In this document: in pieces, positions 13,975 through 24,483 of the stretch
How positions within the stretch are numbered: position 1 is the stretch's first letter
How the letters are laid out: each line of letters opens with the position of its first letter
NCBI GenBank assembly: GCA_958430865.1
Contig: CAUDNR010004189.1
Location: 100,858 to 164,857 of the forward strand
DNA length: 64,000 nucleotides
From: Entrophospora sp. SA101
Taxonomy: Eukaryota; Glomeromycota; Glomeromycetes; Entrophosporales; Entrophosporaceae
Direction of reading: 5' to 3'
The notes under the pieces: model-generated
Seen by the model: only the letters and a program-made list of their open reading frames with translations
Databases searched by the model: none
Told to the model about the DNA's origin: nothing
Made by a program: the position numbers and the translations under genes

Positions 13975-14640
13975 AATGACCAAAGGAAAAAGCCTACTGA
14001 TTTTGAACGTGGTGATATTTATGGATTATGGAAGAAGGCATACAATACAACAAAGAGTGACAACTGAGGTTTTAGAAGTCCCAAATTCTATAGTATTACC
14101 AATAATTCATTCTTTATTACTATTTAGATAAAAGAGATATTGTAAAGATTGTAAAGAATTCGACATTGCCAGATCAATAGAAGTGAGCACTAGAGCTGTA
14201 CAACGTACTTTACATTCGGAAGGCTATTATGGAATAGTTGTAAAAAAGAACTCCTTTCATTGGTGAAAAAAACGTTTGGGTAGGATAAAATGGACTAATG
14301 AATGAATTGAGATTTTTAGTGATGAGTCAATATATAAGTTGCTTAAGAACGATTAAAAAAAATCGGGTTTGATGAAGACTTTATGAAAAATACAATAAAG
14401 GGTGTTTAAGACCAACAGTCCAAAAATCAAAAGAGGTAACTGTTCTTGCAAATATAGAATAAGTTTTCTTATTTTAGTCGATGGAAGGAAGTATCAAGAA
14501 TATCTTTGTGTACTCTTGACAAAATTTCAAACGACGGATCGCATATATAGAACTCTTAAATCAATCAATTTAGGTACCAATCGTCCATTCAACGATTCAT
14601 ATTGTAATCTGTCTAGAAAAAGATACAAATAAATAGAATA
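13975..14640 (+). mobile_element. Decayed Tc1/mariner-like transposase (left copy)
   Basis: Broken reading frames preserve recognisable Tc1/mariner pieces in order: KPTDFERGDIYGLWKKAYN (about 13990-14045), EVLEVPNSIV (about 14070-14100), STRAVQRTLHSEGYYG (about 14190-14235), FSDESIYK (about 14312-14335) and CLRPTVQKSKEVTVLA (about 14402-14450). These match the paired helix-turn-helix region and the second catalytic Asp region of the family. Stops and frameshifts separate them, so no functional transposase is encoded. Terminal inverted repeats were not identified. Confidence 0.65.
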
Positions 14641-14959
14641 CATAAATAATAATTATATTATCCTTGATCAATGTTTAGTTTTGAATCATAATCTAATAAT
14701 TTTTTGCTTCTTTAAAATTGATTATTGTCCATTAACAATTAACCCAATTCATCAACCTCACTAACTCTTTCAACACCTTTCCCTTAATTAATAAATTTCA
14801 TTTAATTTACTGTTAATTTGCAAAAGCTCTTCAGATAACGGGTTTAATGTCAAGATCATTCAATGAACCGTCATTACTTTCCAAACTTTTTTATTCCTGT
14901 TATTGTCGTTATCAGTATTAGAAATTCATCTAATTTACTATTTGTAAATATAGCAGGTT

Positions 14960-15400
14960 CTTCAATGGTTGGTTTTTTGGACGGACAACACTCTTGAGGT
15001 AATATTGGTGGTCATAAACCTTCGCATATATCTATAATTATGAGTTCTATTGTCAAATAGTGGATTGGTAGCCTATGAATATCTTCCACATTAACATTAT
15101 CGTATTCTTTGCTTACAAGTAACTCAGCTATAAGGTTTATTTGATGATCTTATCAACAGACCCGCATAATCCCAAGTCTGTAACACTCTATCCACTAATA
15201 TATTACCAGTATCACAATGGATTAAATCTTTTCATGTATATGATATAATGAACTTTATAAATATCTAATGGTTGTAATTCTAACTCTTGATGTTAAATTT
15301 GAATTATTTTTTTGTAAAATTCCTTTTGGCACATGATAATTTCCATTATCTAGGAATACCATATGATTAACAGTCATAATTTTATAATAATTCAATGCCG
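14960..15400 (-). pseudogene. Decayed protein kinase remnant (left copy)
   Basis: On the minus strand, broken frames contain HEK, then IHCDTGNILVDRV, which resembles the kinase catalytic loop (HxDxxxxN) of the Rhizophagus-type family, followed about 40 codons later by DICEGLxPPILP, the expected pre-subdomain XI segment. Stops and shifts interrupt it. The short ORF near 15255-15512 may hold more upstream remnants but was not placed. Mirrored in the right arm at about 61690-62130. Confidence 0.5.
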
Positions 15401-15775
15401 AAATTATATAAATTAAACGGAAATGGTAGTTGGAAAACGCGTTTTTGATCATAATAATATTTTTTTTCGTTTTGTTTTGGTTCAACGTTATTTCCAGAGT
15501 GTCCAAGTACAATATCTAATTGTGGAATCTTGCTAATTACACCTGTTACATTCTCTTGGTTTGCCAATTTATCAATTACATTATTTTAATTCAAAATAAT
15601 CTTTCTTTATCTACAATTTTGTAAAAAAAAGACCTGAAGAAATTCGCGTTTATTGTTATCACCATCGTCGCCGTCCATTATTTTCATTATAATTATTTGT
15701 AATTATACACGATGGCGAAAGTCATTTAGTATTGATAGAATTCAAAACTCTCGGTTTTCAAAAATCGAAATTCAA

Positions 15776-16325
15776 TCAAAATCTAATTTGAAATTCTAAT
15801 ATTAATTCAATATCAACTTTTACGTTGATATTTGCTATTTCCTCGTTACAAAATTTTTGGATAATTTTAAATTTAGAAGGTGGTTTATATGCAGGCTTTA
15901 ATTGATTAACAAACTTGACGAATAATGGGGTTTCTACAAAAGAAAAGTGTAATCCACAACAAACAAACATTGTTGTCGTCAACACTTGATCAATTAACTT
16001 TTGTTCTTGAGGTGAAATGTTTGTTGGATCAATTCCTTTTGATTATTGTTTATTATTCTTGATCCAAGAACATTCGAAAAATTAGGAGTTGTCAAAGAAT
16101 TGTTTTGTCCAAAAAATCATCATTTTGTAAAATAATTTCAAGATAAAATTTTTTTATTTCAATAGTGCTATTCGCTAAATGTTCTTGCACCAACTGCGAA
16201 CTTCCTTTAGTTCCATTATCATTACAATGTACACATGTGGGTGGAATAATACATGGCAGGATATATTTTTGCACCTTTATTAAAATAATGTCGAGAGGTC
16301 TTTCTGGCACTTTAGAAATTGGCAA
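15776..16325 (-). mobile_element. Decayed hAT-like transposase with BED-type finger (left copy)
   Basis: Two minus-strand pieces. The first (16325-16092) contains CVHCNDNGTKGSSQLVQEHL, matching a BED zinc finger (CxxC...HxxxH-type with EHLAN). The second (from about 16030 to 15776) reads SPQEQKLIDQVL, then FVCCGLHFSFVETPLFV and LKPAYKPPS, the conserved opening of hAT transposases after the BED finger. Stops and a frameshift separate the pieces and the catalytic region is missing. The short ORF at 15382-15567 could be further debris. Confidence 0.6.
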
Positions 16326-16460
16326 AATAAAAACTTTGAGAATTATAAAATTGCTTGAGATAATTTAAAAGCAATATTTTTTTTTTTTTCAATTTTAGGA
16401 TTTCGAATTTTAATTGGGGAACCGTGATTTATCGATCATCGAAATTATTTTCCAACCATC

Positions 16461-18334
16461 ATGTATGCTCGTAATAGAAGTTTTTTCACTGCGATAAAAA
16501 CAAAAAAAGCATTACAAATACCAATACCACCGCCACCTCATCGACCTAATTCACCACCAAAATCATCATTATTATTACGAAATTTAGTCATAGGAACAAG
16601 TGGACTTGTTGGTTTAACATTGTTTTTAAAGTATTATTATTCTGATTCTAGGGCAGTAATACATAAATATTTGTCGACAACAGCGTTGAGACTTTTCACA
16701 ACACCTGAAACAAGTCATAAATTTGCAATATGGGCGGCTAAACATGAATTGACGCCTAAAGATAAATTGGCGGATGATGAGTGTCTTGGTATTGAAGTAA
16801 GTGATGATATAATTTTCATTTTAATAATAATAATATATTTGGTGATGATGATTTTTAGTTTGGTTTTGATTATATGAAACTAATAAATAAATAATAAAAT
16901 AAAAGGTCTGGGGTAAAAAAATATCAAATCCAATTGGATTGGCAGCAGGGTTTGATAAAAATGGAGAAGCGATTGATGGATTGTTTGATCTTGGATTTGG
17001 TTATGTGGAAATTGGTAGTGTAACTCCTGAACCCCAAGTATGAAAAAAAAAACAAACTGACTTGATTTTAAATCTGTGATAAGTATAATAATTGTAATCA
17101 AATAATGAAAAGTATATATAATTATTAATTCTTGATAATAATGGAAAAGCCAGGAAATCCAAAACCAAGAGTATTTCGATTATCAAAAGATAAATCAATA
17201 ATCAATCGATACGGATTCAATTCTGATGGACATTACATAGTTGAGTCAAGACTACGTGATCGAATAAGAAGAAAAAGTAATGGAAAAAGAGGTTATTTGT
17301 ATCAAGCTGGAGATGTAAACAAGAGAAAAGAAAATGAAGAAGAAGAAGAAGAAGAAGCATCATTGTTGTCTTCATCTTCGTCTTCATTTTGTAATAATAA
17401 AAGTTTAAAACATTTTAAACTATTAGGAATTAATTTAGGAAAGAATAAATGGAGTGATGTTGAGTCAGTTGATGATTATGTGAAGGGAATAAAAAGATTT
17501 GGAGAATATGCAGATATTTTGGTTGTTAATGTTAGTAGTCCTAATACACCTGGATTAAGAGGATTACAAAAGAAAGGTTTAATTGACAATTTATTGAAAG
17601 AGGTTTGTCTTTTTTTTTTTTGCGATTTTTAGTTTAATTTTTGAATAATAAATTTATTATTTATTATTGTCATTATTATTATTATGTTTTTTGGAATAAC
17701 AATAATAGGTGATGAAAGCTCGTAATGAATTACATTTGTCAAGTAAATCATCATCATCACCATCATCACTGCCACCACTTTTAGTAAAAATTTCGCCGGA
17801 TTTGACAGAAGAAGAATTAGAAGATATAGCAGATGCGGCAATGAATAATGGCGTTGATGGTATTATTATATCCAATACAACTACATCAAGACCAGCGTCA
17901 TTAAAAAGTGGTTAGCAATTAATTATTAAAAAAAATCTTTATTAAAGAAATATATTATAAATGTAATATTATTTTTCATTTATTTTCTTTTAGATAAAAA
18001 GTTAATTTCAGAAATGGGGGGATTATCAGGACCACCTGTTAAACAATTATCACTGAGAGCATTAAAAAAAATATATCAATACACCAATGGGAAAATAGTA
18101 TTGATTGGTTGTGGTGGTATAAGTAATGCACAGGATGCATTGGAGTATGCAAGAGCAGGAGCAACAATGGTTCAATTGTATACAAGTTTAACATATGATG
18201 GAGCTGGTAAAGTTAGAGAGATAAAAGATGGAGTCATTAAAGAGTTGAATAGTAGCGATAATGATGGTGATGATAATAAGAAAAAATGGAAAGATATTGT
18301 TGGTGAATATTGGAGGGAGAGTCATGATAAATAA
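16461..18334 (+). CDS. Dihydroorotate dehydrogenase, class 2 mitochondrial (left copy)
   Basis: Exons 16461-16796, 16906-17037, 17150-17602, 17709-17910 and 17994-18334 join in phase to about 487 aa. The enzyme oxidises dihydroorotate to orotate with FMN, passing electrons to ubiquinone at the inner mitochondrial membrane (pyrimidine synthesis). The N-terminus is basic, followed by a single hydrophobic helix ([15 protein letters not shown]), as expected for class 2. Conserved pieces are [61 protein letters not shown] with the catalytic Ser, [24 protein letters not shown] and [20 protein letters not shown]. An extra Lys/Glu/Ser-rich insert lies around 17265-17400, before the LGINLGKNK strand. 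Confidence 0.93.
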
Positions 18335-18424
18335 GTGTAGGTGACTATTGCGATAATTATATGGTGGTTATTGTTGTTGTTGTTGTTTTTGCAATATAGA
18401 TATTGATATCTAAAGAGAGATTCT

Positions 18425-18447
18425 CAAAAAAAAAAAAAAAAAAAAAA
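18425..18447. repeat. Poly-A run between convergent genes
   Basis: A run of about 22 A in the 204-bp interval between the stop codons of the dihydroorotate dehydrogenase and proteasome genes; mirrored as poly-T near 58641-58663. Such runs are prone to length error, yet the two arms agree in length. Confidence 0.7.
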
Positions 18448-18538
18448 CCATTTATAATAAATATATATCATACACACGCACACAAACCATATATAAATAA
18501 ATATAAATATCAAAAACTATATTTTATTATTATTTTAT

Positions 18539-20068
18539 TCATTCTGTATCCATTGACACAGTAGTTTCTTGATCTTGAGCAGAAGATGATTCACCATTGC
18601 CATGATCATCGCCATCATCATCACCACCTGTATTACTGGTAGTAGCAGTATCCAACAAATCCAAATATCCTTGTAAATTGTCACCCTCTATAATTTCAAA
18701 TTTTCGATCAACACCAACTATTCCAACTGAACAATTTAGTGTTGTAAGCTCTTTATCTGATTGTAGTGTATCACGAAGTGCATGCAGACCATGTTTAACA
18801 AGTTCATCCAATGAGGCTTTGAGGAGGAAAGGGGAAAGGAAAAAAAAAAAGAATGTTAACTATTGTTTGTAGTAAGTAGTAATAATGTAATAGTAAGTTA
18901 CCATCATTAAAACATTCATAATTTTTTTCAAGATATGTTTTTGCAGATTGTGACCTTGCACCAATTGACATTGCGTAATATTCAAAGAAATTACCAGAAG
19001 GTGCACATTCATATAAGTGTGGACCAGTTTCCTAATAAATAAGTAAATGAATGAATAAATGATGTATTGAATTTGTTAAATGAAAATTAAAATAATAATT
19101 TATAAATCAATCAATAATATTATCATAGTCATCATATTAATATTTACATCATGTCCAACAACCAATAGACCAACACCATATGGTCTTTTACCATAATTTT
19201 GAGTATTTATTTGAGCCTCTAAATAATAGAAAAATAAATTAATAAATAAAAATTTTAAATTTGAATTAACTTTCCCTTTCACATATACACAACAACATAC
19301 ACGCATGTATAGAATACTTACTATCACCAATTGCAGAGACAATACGATAAATTGGTAAAGGACGATTATAAATCATTTTAGATTTCATTGCTTCAGTACG
19401 CATAAAATTACTATAAAAGATGATGAGGTATGTCAATAAATAAATAAAATCCAATTTAATTATAAAATAGAAATTATAATCGATAGTGGTAATTAGTAGA
19501 AAATTTTAGTATTGATAAGAAAGAAACCTTAAAACTCTTGCATCTGAAGTTAGACCAGCTATTGCTATACCCAAATGATCATCAACTCTGATGATTTTTT
19601 TTTGATAAGATGCCAATTCACCAGTAGATCTCTTTCAAATCAAAAAAAAAAAAAGAGAGAGAAGAGTGGTGAATCAATTAACATCCAATAATAGTTCCAA
19701 TTCATTAACAATCAATCGAATCATCATCTCAATACCTTTAATACTAATAGGACAGCGTGAGTTTTAGATCTTAGACCAACAGCAGCAGATCCTTGTTTTA
19801 CAGCTTCTAAAGCATATTCTATTTGATGTATACGACCTTGAGGACTCCATGTGGAAATATCATTATCATACTGATTACGAAACTAATAAGTAAAAGTTGA
19901 AGAGAGAGGAGTTAGTGAAGATAGGTAGGTGAGTAAGGAAAGTGAACAGGTTGGAACGAGTAGGCTTTAAATTTTTTTGCTAATTAAACAATTTATCCAT
20001 TTATTTTATTTTTTATTCAAATTGTCAATCAATTAGATTTGATAATTAGTAACAGAAATAATTACCAT
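18539..20068 (-). CDS. PSMA1: 20S proteasome subunit alpha-1 (PSMA1/PRE5), left copy
   Basis: Seven exons join in phase: 20068-20066, 19882-19736, 19631-19528, 19410-19322, 19218-19148, 19031-18902 and 18816-18539, giving about 273 aa. The start codon forms the coding part of exon 1 alone, with the intron beginning right after ATG. The family signature [20 protein letters not shown], the [11 protein letters not shown] helix, [44 protein letters not shown] and [13 protein letters not shown] are all present. The C-terminal tail is Asp/Gly- and Ser-rich, longer than in animal PSMA1. It converges on dihydroorotate dehydrogenase. Confidence 0.93.
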
Positions 20069-21280
20069 TATTATTATTATTATTTGAAAAGTCCAAGGTT
20101 GAGTGCGGGGAATGCGAAAGTGTCACGTTACACTCTAGTATTTTTTCGGCAGATGGTTTCTAAATTTGTACTAGTTTAATATAATTTATTTCCAGCACTA
20201 CAATTCTTTAACAGCTTCATTTAAGATTGAACAAACTTTTTTACTAGTTCTACTTGCCATTTTTATCACTTTTGAAGTCCAATTATGCTTTCGTCTGTTT
20301 AGTTTTGTTTTTTTGATGGTGGTGGTTGTCCATTTGAAGACGACAAACTAGCATGATTTTTCTCGGTGAAAAAGAAATATTTTAAACAGAATAATGATTG
20401 AAAGATTGTGTGATTTTTTTTATAAAATAAATTAATGAATGTTTATTCTGGTGATAATTTTTTGGACGGTAAAAATTTGACAAGGTGCGTTTTTTTTGAT
20501 TACGTATAAATCTTTTCCCAAAATTTCAAACTATGGAGCAACTATTGGCATCATTGCGAACAAAAACTCTTAGATGAAAGTTCTTCATAACCTAAAGTGA
20601 TTTTACATTGGATATATCTTCGTTACGGTCCTATCGGTGGCAAGAAAAAATGGATCCCGTTATTAAAAACAAAAAAAGATTATTTCCGATTGGGATTAAT
20701 TTAAACACCCAACTAAAGCTCCGAACGGTTCGGTTGAGACATCTTAAAGTCGTTAGCTACGCAAAAATATACTTCACAAATAACTTGTAGCTTGGTTTTG
20801 GCGAATGTGTGTTGCGAAGTAGAGAAGTCTACCATGGTAGCGAAGATCCATTTCTTACCAAAATTAGAATGGAGACTATGATTGAATCTTATCCATTTCA
20901 TACATAATGTCACGTTAAATACAGCTGGTCTGAAATTATTTTAAACATTTGTTTCAATGTAATTCGAATACCCGAATTCATAACGAATAAGCTTTATTCG
21001 AATAGGAACTCTAACGACGTTCTATTCTCAATTCACATATAAAGTTCGTCGTCTCCCGCCAACCTTTTAAACACATGCAAACTCTTATTGTTTCAGATTC
21101 TAAACTACAACTTTTTTGAGTAATTAAGTCTGTGCCTCCAGAAAAAACTTGTTCAACCGGGACACTGGTTGCTATAGTAAGTTTATTAGGCTAGAAATTA
21201 ATAAATCTGATTCTAAATAAGCAGAGTGCAAAAATTAGAATACCAAATAGTTTCTAGCCTAAAGCTCCGAACTTTATACC
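20069..21280. other. Intergenic, no intact gene
   Basis: Upstream of PSMA1. A small minus-strand ORF (about 20261-20199) begins MASRTSKKVCSI and ends after 20 residues without support. 20460-20950 is less AT-rich than its surroundings and has short ORFs on both strands without family resemblance. GAATTCG-type words occur near 20960-21000. Confidence 0.45.
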
Positions 21281-21289
21281 CAACATATA

Positions 21290-21750
21290 ATGAACGAAGC
21301 ATGGATGAATTGTTTTGTAGATATAAACGGGCCAGTATCTGCAAGTTCAATTGAACAATTCATGACATCAGCAGAAGACATGACATCTTCAGTAAATCCT
21401 GCCTATAATAAATATCTAGATAAAAATATCCAGGTAATAAGGAGCAACTAAATTAAATGATACAAATTTTTTTGAGAGAAATTATAGCTTCAATTTTATT
21501 ATTATTAATGAAAATCAATTCAAGATGTTTGTTATAAGTGCTTCTTTACATGATAGAATTGATCCTGCTGATGGATATCATGTCTCATTTAAAGAACAAC
21601 ATAAATGTGAAACTGTAATGTTTTCTCAATTTTATGAATAATATAAATTTTATATAAACATCTATTCATGTGAAAATAACCTATTATTACAAAGCTTTCG
21701 AGGTGGAAATGTTGCAAGTCAATTAATTGATTTAAAAATATCATGGAAAT
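21290..21750 (+). pseudogene. Decayed gene remnant, family not recognised (left copy)
   Basis: Two protein-like stretches lie in order on the plus strand: one with GPVSASSIEQFMTSAEDM and NPAYNKYLDKNI (about 21325-21432), ending at a possible donor, and one with MFVISASLHDRIDPADGYHV (about 21523-21580) continuing to FKEQHKCET. Stops flank and separate them and no start codon is evident. I cannot name the family. The identical mirror lies at about 55340-55800. Confidence 0.35.
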
Positions 21751-22546
21751 GAATTGTTTTTATTAAAATCAAAAAAAAAATTTATTTAATTCAATAACAA
21801 AAATTTATTCTTGCAGTTTTTCAGTGATGGTTTTAATAAGAATTTTTGATACAATTCTTGTGTTGGAGCTCAAGACATCCATATCTTTCCACTCTGCTAT
21901 ATACCTTCTGGCGTTTTTCACATTAAATTATCTGATTTTTTTTAGCCTTTATTTCAAAGATATTATTATAGTTGAGATGTCAAACTTTAACTTTTATTTT
22001 ATTTTACTAAAGTTTTCTTATTTGCTCTGATAAAAAAATAATAATTAGATTGTTAAAAAACATTTAAAAGTATATAGTATGTGTTACCCTTTTTTCGACT
22101 GACGATAAATTGAAAGTAGTTGTTCTGCAATGCAATGATATTCTACTGGCTTGATTTAAAAAGAGAAAATTTAATGTGAAATATGTATTTTATGTATTTG
22201 GATATTAATTCTAAAAATTAAAAATGCACACGTTTTCCAAATAGGAGAATTAATATTAATTCTAAAAAGTAATATTTTTTATTAAAATAAACTAATAAGC
22301 ACATCATAGATTTCATACCAATATTTTCTTTTCTTTACTGTTTTTATTTTCTTTGTTAGATTCATTTTACAATTTCCATCATCATTACCAATATATAATT
22401 AAATAAGAATAGATTCATTCATTCATTGATCAATCTTTGTGATTATAGTTTTTTATTATGACCACGTGATCCTATTTATAAAAACGATGACGTAACGTGA
22501 TTTTTTTACATGATTTTTTTTTATTGGCGTTGTTATTAACTTTGAA

Positions 22547-23176
22547 ATGAGCACCCAAAAATTATTTAATACACAATTATTGTCAAGCTCCACCAATAAT
22601 AATAACAACAATATGAATACAAATATGGAAACTACTAGTAATACCACTATTACAACTACTAATTATCCAAATGATATTTTTCAATACACTGAAGAAGTTT
22701 CTTGGTACTCAAATGATGTTGAAATGCAAGATGCAACAAATCTTCAAAGTACCCCACCACCTCCAATTCTTAATAACAAAGTTAATAAAAAACCAATGAA
22801 GTAAGTTGGTTGACTGGGTTGGTTGATTGGTTTAACTTTTACCAATAAATTTAGTAATTTTTTGCTTTTCGCAATCATGTAAACAAACAAACAAACAAAC
22901 AATAATAATAATAAAGAATTGTTTCTCCAACCGATAATTTATTCTCACCATGTACAAAAAAATTACAGGAACTCAAATCAAAAAATTATAAAAGGTTTGT
23001 TATTCATTCATTAACATGCTAATATATTAGCCCTGCTATATTTAGTACTACTAATAAACTATTATTGTTTTTGTTAATCAAAATCAAATAGTGTAAAGCC
23101 TTTATTCCTCAATAATATTTTTGCTAAATCATTACAAGAAGAACAAGAAAAACAAATGAAAAAACAAAATGATTAA
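22547..23176 (+). CDS. Small Asn/Thr-rich protein, unknown (left copy)
   Basis: Exon 22547-22800 joins exon 23092-23176 in phase through a 291-bp GT-AG intron, giving about 112 aa. The N-terminal half is Ser/Thr/Asn-rich; residues 45-65 contain IFQYTEEVSWYSNDVEMQD, then a PPPP stretch. The second exon reads VKPLFLNNIFAKSLQEEQEK and ends in a basic/acidic helix. A possible 26-bp middle exon at 22968-22993 would cause an early stop and was not used. No known family recognised. Confidence 0.5.
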
Positions 23177-23192
23177 TTGATAAATATCATCA

Positions 23193-23565
23193 TCATAATT
23201 GTTGTTGTAATTTCGTATCCTCAGATGATGATGATGATCTATGTAAATTTTCATTGTATTTCTCTAGTCCAATAAAATCTTTAGCTTTCTCAGCATATTC
23301 AGTTTGCTTGACTAAATAACGATATGCATGTTGTTTATTACCATTCCTCTCATGAATCAAGCCTAAATTATCAAGTATCACATCACTACACTCATCACAA
23401 TCTTTTTCATCAACTTGACTCTTTGAAATTATTAATACTTTTTGTATCCATCCCATTGCATCATCTTTCTTATCCATGCCATAAAAAACTTCAAACGTCC
23501 CACAGCTATTGCCTCCCAACAATGCCAATTTATTGTTGCATCTGTTTCAGAAGAAGCTAATGGTG
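23193..23565 (-). pseudogene. TPR-like protein fragment with a frameshift (left copy)
   Basis: The minus-strand ORF contains DAMGWIQKVLIISKSQ, DNLGLIHERNGNKQHAYRY and a following helix, typical of helical TPR-like repeats. Upstream, a different frame reads WEAIAVGRLKFF, and the two frames meet at a run of six T (23483-23488). Removing one base there would join WEAIAVGRLKFF to YGMDKKDDAMGW. Either a one-base indel disables the gene or the homopolymer is miscounted. No intact 5' end was found. The opposite strand (about 23505-23663) also looks protein-like (NGDYIVVVDLDVHC). Confidence 0.4.
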
Positions 23566-24015
23566 ATTATATTGTTGTTGTTGATCTTGATGTACATTGT
23601 ATTAATTTTAACATTCCAAGATATATTGGTAATCAATACTATGGAAATTGTCAGATATTCTAGATATAATAAAAGTTGATGTATTGATTTGTATAATGCA
23701 AATTTAAATCCTTTTGTTATTAAATTACTTTTCATGATGATAAATAATTGTGATTGCAAAATTTTATTATAATAACATGTATTAGGGTTTTGGTTGAGAT
23801 TTAATTTGGAATAAAGTCATTGGTTAATATGAGCATAAGTGCTTTTTTTATTTCTTTTGTATTTTTTATGATTATATATTTTTCATCAAGAAATTTCTAA
23901 AATATTTTGAAAATCCAGATTCACAATTAATTGTAATTATAGTTGTAATTATTGTGAATACAAGTTACAATAATTGTCATAATGATGAATTGACTTTATT
24001 GTTGTAAAAAATTTA

Positions 24016-24483
24016 TTATTTATTGTAAATGTTATTAACAAATTTTGCAAAGTCAATGTCATTTTTAGAAAGTCCTTGACAATCATGGGTAGTAAGAGTA
24101 ATCTCAACAGTATTATAAACCTAAAAATAATTAAAATAAATAATTAAAAATTTCATTATATAATTATTAAAATTTTAAAATAAAAATATACACTTCTTAC
24201 ATTAAACCATTCAGGATGATGATTCATCTAAATTAAAATGTAAAATATTAATAATAATGATAATAATAAACAATAGTAGTGGTGATTAATTATATATGTA
24301 TATATTAATTACCTTTTCAGCTTTTAAAGCAATTCTACTCATAAAACCAAATGCTTCATTAAAATCTTTGAATTTAAATGTTTTCTTAATTGCATCTCTG
24401 TCCTGAAGAATTTCCCAAGAATGTGTTTCAACCAAAGGCTTTAAAGAAGTTTCACGTTCAGCTTCATTTAATTTGACAACCAT
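24016..24483 (-). CDS. Pterin-4a-carbinolamine dehydratase (left copy)
   Basis: Exons 24483-24313, 24227-24201 and 24120-24016 join in phase to 100 aa, the usual size of this family. The enzyme dehydrates 4a-hydroxytetrahydropterin in tetrahydrobiopterin recycling. Features are [15 protein letters not shown], the 27-nt middle exon encoding MNHHPEWFN (active-site His-His and Pro-Glu-Trp) and [18 protein letters not shown]. The start ATG follows an A-run. The active-site histidines lie in the microexon, so skipping it would abolish activity while keeping the frame. Confidence 0.93.

Noticed and set aside
22968..22993. Possible 26-bp middle exon of the small Asn/Thr-rich protein
   Set aside because: Including it forces a stop two codons into the next exon, while skipping gives a continuous frame with a plausible helix.
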